Source: UBA11164 sp034376725 | GTDB taxonomy: Bacteria; Pseudomonadota; Gammaproteobacteria; Xanthomonadales; Xanthomonadaceae | Direction: 5' to 3' | DNA: 64,000 nt | Assembly: GCA_034376725.1 (NCBI GenBank) | Contig: JAXMJH010000009.1 | Location: 1 to 64,000, forward strand | Part shown: positions 1 through 10,859 of the stretch, in pieces | How positions within the stretch are numbered: position 1 is the first letter of the stretch | Layout of the letters: every line of letters starts with the position of its first letter | Notes under the pieces: generated by a model | The model's database searches: none | What the model saw: only the letters and a program-made list of their open reading frames with translations | Told to the model about the DNA's origin: nothing | Program-made: the position numbers and the translations under genes

Positions 1-1
1 C

Positions 2-508
2 GGTGGTCTGGTCGGCGGGCGCGTAGGCGGTTTGCTGGGCGGCATCAAGACCAAGCGACTCGAAGCGCAAACCCTCATCACGCTGATCGACCTGCGCTCG
101 ACCGAGCAGATGTACGTGGCCGAAGGCAACGCCAAGAAGACAGACATCAGCTTCGGCGCCGGCGGCTTTGCCGGATTCGCCGGCGCGGTCGGTGGCGGCT
201 ATGCCGACACCGAGATCGGAAAGGTGATCTCAGTGGCCTACATGCATGCCTTCAACGATCTGGTCGGCTACATGCAGACGATGAACCGCGACGCCTCCGC
301 CGAAGCGGGGATTCAGGCCTACACCGTCACCGCCGTGACAGAACTGAAGCGCACACCGGTCGAAAGCAGCGGGACGGTGCGCGATTTCCAGATTGGCGAC
401 CTGGTCTACCCGACCGGCGTGAAGGAAGGCATGTGGTGGGAAGTCGAGGACGAAAACGGCAATCCAGGCTGGGTGACATCAACGACGATTTCCCCGCGCG
501 GCCTGTGA
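2..508 (+). CDS. CsgG/HfaB-like protein with C-terminal SH3-like segment (5' truncated)
   Basis: The reading frame is open from the window edge, so the start lies outside. The visible 168 residues begin with a glycine-rich stretch. A beta-rich segment follows (TLITLIDLRSTEQMYVAEGN), and then a helix-like stretch after EIGKVI. This pattern is typical of the end of CsgG-family curli-secretion-like lipoproteins. The last ~50 residues (roughly TPVESSGTVRDFQIGDLVYP to WVTSTTI) look like a small SH3-type fold. CsgG proteins form or assist outer-membrane pores, but no curli genes are visible here, so the role is open. The assignment rests on pattern recall and is moderate. Confidence 0.5.
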   Translation, partial: GGLVGGRVGGLLGGIKTKRLEAQTLITLIDLRSTEQMYVAEGNAKKTDISFGAGGFAGFAGAVGGGYADTEIGKVISVAYMHAFNDLVGYMQTMNRDASAEAGIQAYTVTAVTELKRTPVESSGTVRDFQIGDLVYPTGVKEGMWWEVEDENGNPGWVTSTTISPRGL

Positions 509-618
509 TCGGGCAGCTGTCTCGCTGCACATGGGCGCGCCGGCAGAATCGCAAACCGCGCCCACCCCGGAATCACGGGCCTCGGCTACACTGAGCCTGC
601 GGCGCGCCGGCAGCTTCA

Positions 619-632
619 CCCGGCGCGCCGGG
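619..632. repeat. 14-base perfect palindrome CCCGGCGCGCCGGG
   Basis: This perfect GC-only palindrome lies between the CsgG-like gene and the small lysine-rich gene. A related GGCGCGCCGG lies at about 601. It could form a hairpin in the RNA, but there is no T-tract, so it is not a classical terminator. Confidence 0.45.
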
Positions 633-664
633 CTACCGGTGAGGCACAACATGTGGAGGCAGTC

Positions 665-760
665 ATGAGCAAGGGCATGGATCAGAAAAAGTCGGACAAG
701 AAAAAGCCGACCAAGACGCTGAAAGAAAAGCGCGCGGCAAAGCAGGAAAAGAAGAAGTAA
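665..760 (+). CDS. Small lysine-rich protein (31 aa)
   Basis: This short ORF has a strong ribosome-binding site (GGAGG at 655-659, five bases before ATG). The protein starts MSKGMDQKKSDKKKPTKTLK and ends in a KKK run. About 14 of 31 residues are lysine and there is no hydrophobic segment. Similar tiny basic proteins with an MSKGM(D)xKK start and a KTLKEKRAAK core are, from memory, conserved as hypothetical proteins in gammaproteobacteria. A nucleic-acid- or ribosome-associated role is possible but unproven. The good ribosome-binding site and near-absence of non-basic composition argue that it is genuine. Confidence 0.65.
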   Translation: MSKGMDQKKSDKKKPTKTLKEKRAAKQEKKK

Positions 761-871
761 GCCTGTTCACCCGGCCCGGACAAGCGCACCACGCACTTGT
801 TCGGGCTGCCGGCTCAACCAAAGCGCGCTCCGCTCAGGGCTGACAGAAGCGCTCGAATCGACGGAGCTGAC

Positions 872-1975
872 ATGCATTCCCTTCACCGACGCAAGATACT
901 CAAGCTGGCTGCGGCCGGCGGCACCCTGGCCATGCTGTCGCCGCTGACCCTGCTGGCCCAAACCGCAAAAGCCCCCCGACCCCTCGAAATCCTCTTTCTC
1001 GGCGGCACCGGCTTCATCGGTCCGCACATGGTGCAGGAGGCGCTGGATCGCGGCCACAAAATCACCCTGTTCAATCGCGGCAATAGCCCGCCGCCTCCGG
1101 GCGTGGAGCAGCTGATCGGTGATCGCGACAACGACCTGACTGCGCTGGAAGGCCGACGCTTCGATGCGGTGGTCGACACCTCGGGATACGTGCCGCGCCA
1201 CGTCGACAGCGCAGCCGCGCTGCTGGCCAAGGGTGGCACGCCACACTATCTGTTCATTTCAACGGTGGCGGTCTACGACAACTTCCGGCAGCCGGGTATG
1301 GACGAATCCGGCCAGCTCAAGACCCTGGCCGACCCGAGCATCGAAACGGTCGATGGCGAGACTTACGGCCCGCTGAAGGTGCTGTGCGAGCAGGCCGTCA
1401 ATGCGCATTACACCGGCGCGGCAACGATCCTCAGGCCCACATTCATCATCGGGCCGGGCGACCATACCGACCGATTCATCTATTACATCGACCGCCCTCG
1501 CCAAGGTGGCCGCATGCCGGTACCCGGGCCTCAAAGCCTGGCCATGGCCTATGTCGACGTGCGCGACCTGGCTGCCTTCACCATCCACAGCCTCGAAGAT
1601 AACATCTTCGGCATTTACAACATGGTCAGCGCGCCTTCGGCGACCACGTTCGGTGAGGTGATGCGCCTGTCGCTGGAGGCCAGCGGAGCGGACGTTGAGT
1701 TGGCCTGGATCGCTCCCGGGCAGATGCGCGCGGCGGATCTGGAGTGGAGCTTTCCGATGTGCCCCAACCCGCTGGAAAACCCTGGGTTCCCCTCGCTCAG
1801 CCAAGCCGCCGCGCTGGCCAAGGGGTTCAGCAATCGGCCGTTCAGCGACACCGTTCGGGACACCTACGACTGGTGGATGGCTGAACCTGAAGCGCGCCGA
1901 CTGGGCAAGCGCGACCCGCTGCCGCTGGAAACCCAGCAGAAGTGGCTGCAAGCCCTGGACGCGGCGGCCAGCTGA
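872..1975 (+). CDS. Tat-exported NAD(P)-dependent epimerase/dehydratase-like protein
   Basis: The protein has 367 residues. I chose the ATG at 872 because it follows GGAG and begins a Tat signal: twin arginine in RRKILK (residues 6-11), then a hydrophobic stretch ending near AQTAKA. The mature part is an extended-SDR Rossmann protein with the nucleotide motif GGTGFIG at residues 44-50, a Ser/Thr at 130-131 and the catalytic-type YGPLK (Tyr165, Lys169). This resembles NAD-dependent epimerase/dehydratase proteins, which act on sugar nucleotides or isoprenoid-type substrates. A Tat signal on an SDR is uncommon and implies that it folds with its cofactor before export. The substrate is unknown. 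The gene stands alone; a hairpin follows it at 2018-2035. Confidence 0.8.
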   Translation: MHSLHRRKILKLAAAGGTLAMLSPLTLLAQTAKAPRPLEILFLGGTGFIGPHMVQEALDRGHKITLFNRGNSPPPPGVEQLIGDRDNDLTALEGRRFDAVVDTSGYVPRHVDSAAALLAKGGTPHYLFISTVAVYDNFRQPGMDESGQLKTLADPSIETVDGETYGPLKVLCEQAVNAHYTGAATILRPTFIIGPGDHTDRFIYYIDRPRQGGRMPVPGPQSLAMAYVDVRDLAAFTIHSLEDNIFGIYNMVSAPSATTFGEVMRLSLEASGADVELAWIAPGQMRAADLEWSFPMCPNPLENPGFPSLSQAAALAKGFSNRPFSDTVRDTYDWWMAEPEARRLGKRDPLPLETQQKWLQALDAAAS

Positions 1976-2017
1976 CCGGGTTGCGGTCACTCACTGCTTC
2001 GACGTTGTCCGGGAATC

Positions 2018-2035
2018 CGCTCCCGAACGGGAGCG
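2018..2035. repeat. Inverted repeat CGCTCCCG-AA-CGGGAGCG
   Basis: Eight-base perfect arms with a two-base centre lie in the 233-base gap between the epimerase-like gene and the diguanylate cyclase gene. It could act as a weak Rho-assisted terminator for the upstream gene. There is no T-tract. Confidence 0.4.
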
Positions 2036-2208
2036 CACCCGCGCATCGTCCGCGCAACGATGCGCCGGCTGGACTGTGCACTCGTCTTTTTGGTCGCCAG
2101 TCCCCTGTCGGGCCTTGGCGGCAGGCGGCCGCGCGAGACCGGATTTGTCACAGCCGCCTCGGCGCGGCGTGAATTTCGATATGCTGGTCGTTCAGGGCGA
2201 AATATCGA

Positions 2209-3306
2209 ATGACAGAAGCACCCGACAGCTCAGCGCCATCCGCACCCGGCATCGATGCAAGGACGCGCGATCACCAGCTGTTGCCGGGGCGCACCTACGC
2301 ATTGCGCGCGCTGGGCATGGGCTTGGCGGGCTTGCCGCTGGCAGCGGCCGGGGTCGAGCTCGGATTGTCCTGGCTGGCATGGAGCTGGATTGCGCTGACC
2401 AGCCTGGTATGGCCGCATGTCGCCCATGCCATCGCCATCCGAAGCCGCGATCCGTTCAAGGCGGAACTGCGCAACTTCGTCATCGACTCGTTTCTGGTCG
2501 GCAGTTGGGTACCGATCATCCACTTCAACCTGCTGCCCAGCGTGGTGCTGCTGACCACGGCGACGGCCGACAAGATCAATGCCGGCGTGCGCGGCCTGCT
2601 GCGCCGATCGCTGCCCGGCATGTTCGGCGCCATCGTGCTGTTCGGACTGCCGACCGGCTTTGCCTTTCAGCCAGAAACCAGCATGACCGTGATCCTCGCC
2701 TGCCTGCCGATCATGGTCATCCATGCCCTGGCGGTCAGTCTGAGCAGCTATCGGCTGGTGCGTCGGGTGCGGATCCAGAATTACCGGCTTGAAGAGCTGA
2801 CCCGGCTCGACTCATTGACCGATCTCGACACCCGGGGCCACTGGCAGGATCAGGCCGAGCGTCTCCTCAAACGACATATCCAGGTCGGCCAACCGGCAAC
2901 CCTGATGCTGCTGGACATCGACCAATTCAAGGAAATCAACGACCGCTTCGGACACACCGCAGGCGATGACGTGCTGCGCCGCATCGCCGATCTGCTGCGC
3001 AAGATGCTGCGCGCCGACTGCCACTCCGGCCGACTGGGCGGCGATGAATTCGTGGTCGCCCTGCCCGCCACGCTGGCGGAGAGCGAGCTTGCCGCCGAAC
3101 GACTGCGCGACGCAGTCGCCCGTCTGGAATTCCCGGAATACCCCGGTTTGCGCTGCTCGATCAGCATGGGGCTTGCGGAACCGCCCGCACGAGCACGAAC
3201 CTTGCGCGCCTGGATCCAATCGGCCGATGAGGCGCTCTATCGCGCCAAGCACGCTGGCCGCAACTGCGTGAAGATCGCTCCGGTATCGGCCACTTCGTTC
3301 GGCTGA
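2209..3306 (+). CDS. Membrane diguanylate cyclase, MASE2-GGDEF
   Basis: The protein has 365 residues and is predicted to make cyclic di-GMP from two GTP. Residues ~25-180 form a membrane sensor of the MASE2 type, seen in AdrA/DgcC: several hydrophobic helices, with the WPHVAHAIAIRS and AELRNFVIDSF stretches typical of that domain. The cytoplasmic C-terminal half carries a complete GGDEF cyclase domain (LLDIDQFKEIND at ~235-245, GGDEF at 277-281). The usual RxxD product-inhibition site just before GGDEF is not intact (RADC), so feedback inhibition may be absent. In enterobacteria AdrA drives cellulose synthesis; here a glucan synthase lies 44 kb away, so any link is speculative. Confidence 0.9.
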   Translation: MTEAPDSSAPSAPGIDARTRDHQLLPGRTYALRALGMGLAGLPLAAAGVELGLSWLAWSWIALTSLVWPHVAHAIAIRSRDPFKAELRNFVIDSFLVGSWVPIIHFNLLPSVVLLTTATADKINAGVRGLLRRSLPGMFGAIVLFGLPTGFAFQPETSMTVILACLPIMVIHALAVSLSSYRLVRRVRIQNYRLEELTRLDSLTDLDTRGHWQDQAERLLKRHIQVGQPATLMLLDIDQFKEINDRFGHTAGDDVLRRIADLLRKMLRADCHSGRLGGDEFVVALPATLAESELAAERLRDAVARLEFPEYPGLRCSISMGLAEPPARARTLRAWIQSADEALYRAKHAGRNCVKIAPVSATSFG

Positions 3307-3327
3307 GCAGCGCCAGCCCTGCCCGGA

Positions 3328-3355
3328 CTGGCTTACCGCGAAGCGAAAAGCGCGG
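3328..3355 (+). repeat. REP-like intergenic repeat, copy 1
   Basis: This 28-base sequence begins CTGGCTT and carries GCGAAGCG and AAAGC in its middle. It matches 23 of 28 positions of a second intergenic copy at 10711-10738. The ends are partly self-complementary (CTGGCTT against AAAGC plus GC). It lies between two convergent genes (the diguanylate cyclase and the HNH gene). Confidence 0.35.
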
Positions 3356-3452
3356 CCCCCAATTGCCGCCCGTACGTGTCGGACCCATCAGGCGCAATGC
3401 AACCGGTCACAGCCGATTCCATCTGGCTATGCTGATCCAGTACAAAACCGGT

Positions 3453-3827
3453 TCAGCGCTTGAGCAGCGATCTCAAACCGGCAAACGGACTGCTGGTCGC
3501 AGCGGCTGCCTTGTCTTCGGCATCGAGCGCGCTGGCGCCCGTGTGGTCGATGTAGCGCGAGTGCTCGTTGTCGTGGCAATACACGCACAGCAACTCCCAG
3601 TTGCTGCCGTCGGGCGGGTTGTAGTCGTGGTCGTGGTTGCGGTGATGAACGGTGAGCTCCTGCACATTGGCACGGGTGAACTCGCGCGCGCAGCGCCCAC
3701 AGATCCACGGGTACATTTTCAGCGCCCGTTCGCGATAGCCCTTGGCGCGCTGGTCGGCATTGCGCCGGGCCTCGGCCACCACGCGGTCGAGCACGGCATT
3801 GGAATTTTGCGTCTTGTCGGTGGACAT
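3453..3827 (-). CDS. yajD: YajD-type HNH nuclease-family protein
   Basis: The protein has 124 residues. It carries a zinc-ribbon-type HNH fold: CGRCAREF near residue 43, then LTVHHRNHDHDYNPPDGSNW with the HH pair and the metal-binding H/N residues, then LCVYCHDNEHSR. The two CxxC pairs (CGRC, CVYC) frame the fold. Length and motif order match the widespread YajD family, whose physiological role is not established. The C-terminal ~30 residues are low-complexity and basic at the end (LRSLLKR). It is transcribed towards the diguanylate cyclase gene and away from the cysteine-rich secreted protein gene. Confidence 0.8.
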   Translation of the reverse strand: MSTDKTQNSNAVLDRVVAEARRNADQRAKGYRERALKMYPWICGRCAREFTRANVQELTVHHRNHDHDYNPPDGSNWELLCVYCHDNEHSRYIDHTGASALDAEDKAAAATSSPFAGLRSLLKR

Positions 3828-4015
3828 CGGGTATTCCGGCGTAGGGACTGATAACGCAACTCTACCAGCCTGTCGGGCTTGGGCGGTCGAAGCAGAGCTT
3901 CGGCCGGGCGAGGACGGATTCTCGACTGAATGAATCCAGATCGGTGCTGGCCGCTTGCTCGCGGTTACCGCGTTCTGATCGGATACAGGGGCAAATGACG
4001 AGGGGGAGCTCGATC

Positions 4016-4441
4016 ATGAATACATTGATACGTTTGACCGCATTGACGCTGCTGGCGCTGGCTGCTGCTTTGCTGGCGATGCCCGAGACCGCAACGGCCC
4101 AGGCAACCCGCGATGCCAAACCGGCGCGCAAGGCGCTGTCGTCTGCCGCTACCGATGGACGGCTGAGTCCTGAGCTTCAGCGCGCGCTGGAAACCCGGCC
4201 CGAAACCGCTGCCGCCCTGCTTCTGCCGGCGGTCCAGAAGATCCGCGCACAGGCGGCATCGCCGGTGGCCGGCAATCTGAAGGTGGCGGCACCGGGCGGC
4301 GGACTGGGCTATATCTGCAACGGCGGGAACTGCGCCTGCGCAGGCGCGGATGATTGCGTCAAGATGATTTCAGCCGACGGCATGTGTACCGATGGCACCG
4401 TGGGCTGCAATGCTTACGGCTGCACCTGCCAGGAAAAATAG
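4016..4441 (+). CDS. Secreted cysteine-rich small protein
   Basis: The protein has 141 residues. The ATG at 4016 is chosen because AGGGGGAG (4001-4008) precedes it and a clean Sec signal follows (MNTLIRLTALTLLALAAALL, cleavage likely after ATAQA). The middle is alanine-rich and probably helical (residues ~45-85). The last ~45 residues follow a GGGLG linker and hold eight cysteines in the order C-x4-C-x-C-x5-C-x9-C-x6-C-x4-C-x-C, enough for four disulfides. I do not recognise the family. An exported disulfide-knotted effector, inhibitor or peptide with a helical leader is possible. No maturation or export genes adjoin it. Confidence 0.6.
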   Translation: MNTLIRLTALTLLALAAALLAMPETATAQATRDAKPARKALSSAATDGRLSPELQRALETRPETAAALLLPAVQKIRAQAASPVAGNLKVAAPGGGLGYICNGGNCACAGADDCVKMISADGMCTDGTVGCNAYGCTCQEK

Positions 4442-4481
4442 GCGAATGACGCGCCGCGGCCCGAGGCCAAGGGTCGCGGCA

Positions 4482-4505
4482 ACTCGCCAGCCAGGCGTGG
4501 CGAGT
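4482..4505. repeat. Inverted repeat downstream of the cysteine-rich protein gene
   Basis: ACTCGCCA (4482-4489) and TGGCGAGT (4498-4505) form a perfect eight-base stem 40 bases after the stop of the cysteine-rich gene. It lies between two convergent genes and may help end transcription of either. There is no T-tract. Confidence 0.35.
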
Positions 4506-4649
4506 CGTCGCGCCGAGCGATGGTGCCGCTCGTCCAGCCGACCGGGTGTGCGACCGGGTGAGCGAAGAGTTCTACTGCGACGGCGCGTGTGCTTCGCGCG
4601 GTCGAAATTCCCGATCCGGGCCAATCCAGGTCGCTGATCCAGGCCCAGC

Positions 4650-6497
4650 CTAATCCAGGCCCAGGTGATCGGCGGACAGCGGCTCAAGACCCTGCCCGGA
4701 CAGTGCGCGCGGGCGGCCGGTGATGCTTCGGCTCGGCGGCAGCGGCGCGCCGGTTTCAAGGTGTTCCCACATCGCATCCAGTGCCCGGTAGGCATAGGGC
4801 ATCAGCGGCAGGTAGCGGCCACCGAACTGCGGGAATGCCAGAAATGCGTCGAAATGCTGCGCCGGAGCGACTTGCCAGTAGTGCGGCGCACGACCGTTTT
4901 CGCGCAGCCAGGCGACATAGGCGCCCGTGCTGTGCGGCTCGGGGATGAGTCCGTCATCAGCGCCGTGGATCAGCAACATGGGCAGGCTGCGCGGCGGCAA
5001 GCCGGCCCGGGTGGCCGCTACGGACTTGCGCAACGCCACCGACTCGCTACCCTCGCCTTCCCACAGGTCGCGAACGCACAACAAGCCGGACAGATGCGGG
5101 TCGGGGCCGGTCGCGAAGGCATCGATCAGGGTCACCGTGCCGGCGGGTGGGATTCCGGAATTCTCGCTCCACCAGGCGGCGCGTTCGATCGCGGTGGCCG
5201 CGCGCGGCACGCCGTTCTCGTCCAGCAGCGCATAACCGTAGCCGCACGGCATGGCACCGGCGTGGCTGCGCAGGTAGGCACTTGCATAACCGGCGCCAAC
5301 CGCACGCCACAGGTCGAACGACTGGCTGACGCCAGCCGACGCCAGCGCGGACAGCGACCAGCCCGAGGCAGTCAGGCGCTCCAGCGACTCGGCAATCCGC
5401 TCGGCTTCGCTACCGCTGTGCAGACGGCCTGCGGCGGCGAGGCTTGCGCACCGCTGACGCCAGGGTTCCGGTTTGATGCCGCCGGGACGGGCATTCGGCT
5501 CGTCATCGAATTTCCCGTCCAGCAGCGCACAGGGCAGGTACAGCGCTGCCTCGGTGGCATAGTCGAACAAGGGCCGGCCACCCTGTCCGGGATGGATGTT
5601 GGCGGCCACCGCGACCACGCCATCGAGCCAGCCGTCGGCGATTTCCGCCGCCCGCAGCACAGCCCCACCGCCGTTGGACAGTCCGACCGCGATGATTCGC
5701 GTGTTCTCCGGCGTGTAGGCCGGCTGTCCGGGATACGCCTCGCTGAGCATCTCCAGCCCGAACCGCGCGGCCTGCTCGACGTGGCGTCCCCAGTCGGCCT
5801 CTGGATTGTCGCCCGAGTGCAGGTGCTTGATCGCCACCAGCGGACGGCCATCGACCTCGGCGCCCGGCTCGAACTCCAGCACATCGTCCCGGGTACCGGG
5901 CGTGCCGTCGAGTTGGACGCCGGTGGCCGATGCATGATCGAACCAGCCACTGCCGGCACCCTTGTCGGTGTGCACCACCGCGCAGCCGCGCGGCAGGCCC
6001 CACGCGCTGGCCAGCGAAATCGCACCATAGATCCCGCGCGAGCCTGAGGCTGCGGCAACGATCAGACACGGGCGCTGCGCGTCGAAGGCATCCGGAAGTT
6101 GCAGCAGGGCGCGAAACGGATGCCGCGCGCCGTCCAGACGCAACAGGGTACTGAATTCACGGCCGGGCACCGGCCCGGTTTCCCCGTAGAACTCGCCGTA
6201 GCCACCTCCGGGCATCAGGTCGGCGATGCCGCGCCAATTGCTCCAGATCGCCCGCTGCCGGGATTCGGCCGCCGTCGGCTGTTCGGGATTGGCGAACGCG
6301 GGCGGCAGCATCGCACGCAGCCCGGCCAGCCCCAGCCCGGCGGTCAGCAGGTCGTCGTCATTGCGATGCTCGGTGACGCGGACCGATGCGAGTGGGTCGA
6401 TAGGCAACTGGGCAGTCATCGGTGACGAATCGTTTGTGGCGGCGCATCCGGCGAGCGGCACGACCAGAAAGGCAGCGAGACGGGAAAAGATTTTCAT
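4650..6497 (-). CDS. D-(-)-3-hydroxybutyrate oligomer hydrolase, lipoprotein
   Basis: The protein has 615 residues and is predicted to split 3-hydroxybutyrate oligomers into monomers during PHB use. The start MKIFSR at 6497 is preferred over the longer frame because it begins a lipoprotein signal with lipobox LAGC (Cys18), and because the longer frame would overlap crbR on the other strand. The mature part matches the 3HB-oligomer hydrolase family. It has an AAASGSRGIYGAISLASAWG region, a nucleophile elbow GLSNG with Ser near residue 274, and a late HGADDGLIPE plus AQHFDAF carrying the likely acid and His. Lipidation suggests an outer-membrane or periplasmic site, so external oligomers could be the substrate. 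No Shine-Dalgarno sequence is evident before the ATG. Confidence 0.85.
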   Translation of the reverse strand: MKIFSRLAAFLVVPLAGCAATNDSSPMTAQLPIDPLASVRVTEHRNDDDLLTAGLGLAGLRAMLPPAFANPEQPTAAESRQRAIWSNWRGIADLMPGGGYGEFYGETGPVPGREFSTLLRLDGARHPFRALLQLPDAFDAQRPCLIVAAASGSRGIYGAISLASAWGLPRGCAVVHTDKGAGSGWFDHASATGVQLDGTPGTRDDVLEFEPGAEVDGRPLVAIKHLHSGDNPEADWGRHVEQAARFGLEMLSEAYPGQPAYTPENTRIIAVGLSNGGGAVLRAAEIADGWLDGVVAVAANIHPGQGGRPLFDYATEAALYLPCALLDGKFDDEPNARPGGIKPEPWRQRCASLAAAGRLHSGSEAERIAESLERLTASGWSLSALASAGVSQSFDLWRAVGAGYASAYLRSHAGAMPCGYGYALLDENGVPRAATAIERAAWWSENSGIPPAGTVTLIDAFATGPDPHLSGLLCVRDLWEGEGSESVALRKSVAATRAGLPPRSLPMLLIHGADDGLIPEPHSTGAYVAWLRENGRAPHYWQVAPAQHFDAFLAFPQFGGRYLPLMPYAYRALDAMWEHLETGAPLPPSRSITGRPRALSGQGLEPLSADHLGLD

Positions 6498-6535
6498 GAA
6501 CGGACTGTACGACGAATCGGCGTCCAGCCGGCATC

Positions 6536-6547
6536 GTACCTTGGTAC
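6536..6547. promoter_or_regulatory. Candidate operator GTACCTTGGTAC before crbR
   Basis: GTACC-TT-GGTAC is a perfect 5+5 inverted repeat in the divergent gap between the 3HB-oligomer hydrolase and crbR genes. A -10-like TACAAT follows at 6572-6577, so the site centre would sit about 42 bases before the crbR transcription start, the normal place for a LuxR-type activator. A near-identical element lies before the GntP permease at 13366-13377, also exactly 62 bases before the start codon. Confidence 0.55.
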
Positions 6548-6609
6548 ACGCCCCTGAGGTGCCGAGGTGACTACAATCTCCGCCAGCGGACCCCGAGCCA
6601 GCCAATCGC

Positions 6610-7275
6610 ATGCCCAGCGTACTCATCGCCGACGACCACCCGCTGTTTCGACAGGCGCTGCGCCAGGCGGCGACTGAAGCAGTGCCCGGCCTGCTGACGT
6701 TTCAGGCCGAATCGCTGGAGGAAGCATTGCAGCAACTCGACGGGAATCCCGACATCGATCTGGTCCTGCTCGATCTGCACATGCCGGGTAATCACGGGCT
6801 TGCCGGCCTGGCGGCGATACGCAGCCAGTTCCCGGCGGTCGGCGTGATGGTGGTGTCGGCCAATGACGATACGGCGGTCATCCGCCGGGCGCTCGATCAC
6901 GGTGCCATGGGCTATCTGCCCAAACGCAGCGATATCGCCCTGCTCGGCGAGGCGATCCTGACCGTGATCGACGGCCAGCAGTGGCTCCCGCCGGGGCTGC
7001 GCGAATCGGTTGCCCGCACCGCGTCGCGCGAGCAGGACATCAGCCTGGCCAGCGGGCTTTCCCGGCTGACCGCGCAGCAGTTCCGGGTGCTTACCCTGGT
7101 TGCCGACGGACTGCTCAACAAACAGATCGCCGACCGGTTGGGCATACAGGAACGCACGGTCAAAGCGCACCTGACGGCGATCTTCGAGCGCCTCGATGTC
7201 CGCAACCGCACCCAGGCCGGCGTGGTACTGCGCGAACTGGCGATCAATGATCCGTCGCGACGACTGGAAGATTGA
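6610..7275 (+). CDS. crbR: LuxR/NarL-type response regulator, CrbR/ErdR-like
   Basis: The protein has 221 residues. The receiver domain shows the acidic pair DD at 8-9, phospho-acceptor Asp55 in LLDLHMP, the switch Ser/Thr (VVSAND) and Lys in LPKRS. A LuxR-type helix-turn-helix occupies ~152-212 (LTAQQFRVLTLVADGLLNKQIADRLGI... TVKAHLTAIFERL). It converges, stop to stop with no gap, on an SSS-family hybrid kinase. This pairing is the hallmark of CrbS/CrbR (MxtR/ErdR in pseudomonads), which turns on acetyl-CoA synthetase during the acetate switch. The orthology call rests on architecture and neighbourhood. A palindrome and -10-like box upstream suggest autoregulation. Confidence 0.85.
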   Translation: MPSVLIADDHPLFRQALRQAATEAVPGLLTFQAESLEEALQQLDGNPDIDLVLLDLHMPGNHGLAGLAAIRSQFPAVGVMVVSANDDTAVIRRALDHGAMGYLPKRSDIALLGEAILTVIDGQQWLPPGLRESVARTASREQDISLASGLSRLTAQQFRVLTLVADGLLNKQIADRLGIQERTVKAHLTAIFERLDVRNRTQAGVVLRELAINDPSRRLED

Positions 7276-10590
<3,315 letters not shown>

Positions 10591-10710
10591 CTAACAGTCA
10601 GCCCGTGACAAATAGCGACAGCATACCCTCAGGGGAAAAGCCGTCAGCCTGCGCCTCCAGCGCAGCCCGGCCGGCACCACGTAACCGGACGTTGCACCGC
10701 TCCGCGTGGC

Positions 10711-10738
10711 CTGGCTTGCAGCGAAGCGGAAAGCCGGG
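10711..10738 (+). repeat. REP-like intergenic repeat, copy 2
   Basis: The 28 bases begin CTGGCTTGCAGCGAAGCGG and end AAAGCCGGG; CTGGCTT pairs with the AAGCCGGG end. It matches 23 of 28 positions of 3328-3355. It sits in the 269-base gap between crbS and the end of the TonB-dependent receptor gene. The same gap also holds a hairpin GCCTGATGGCTCAAGCCAGGC at ~10788-10808 and no gene. Confidence 0.35.
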
Positions 10739-10859
10739 ACCGCCGCATGCCGTCAAGCACTCCGCCGTCCAGGCTTCCGGCCCAGCGGCCTGATGGCTCA
10801 AGCCAGGCTGCCCGCAGTCGAATCGCCGACCCGACTGCGGTCCATCCGATCGCCCAGCC

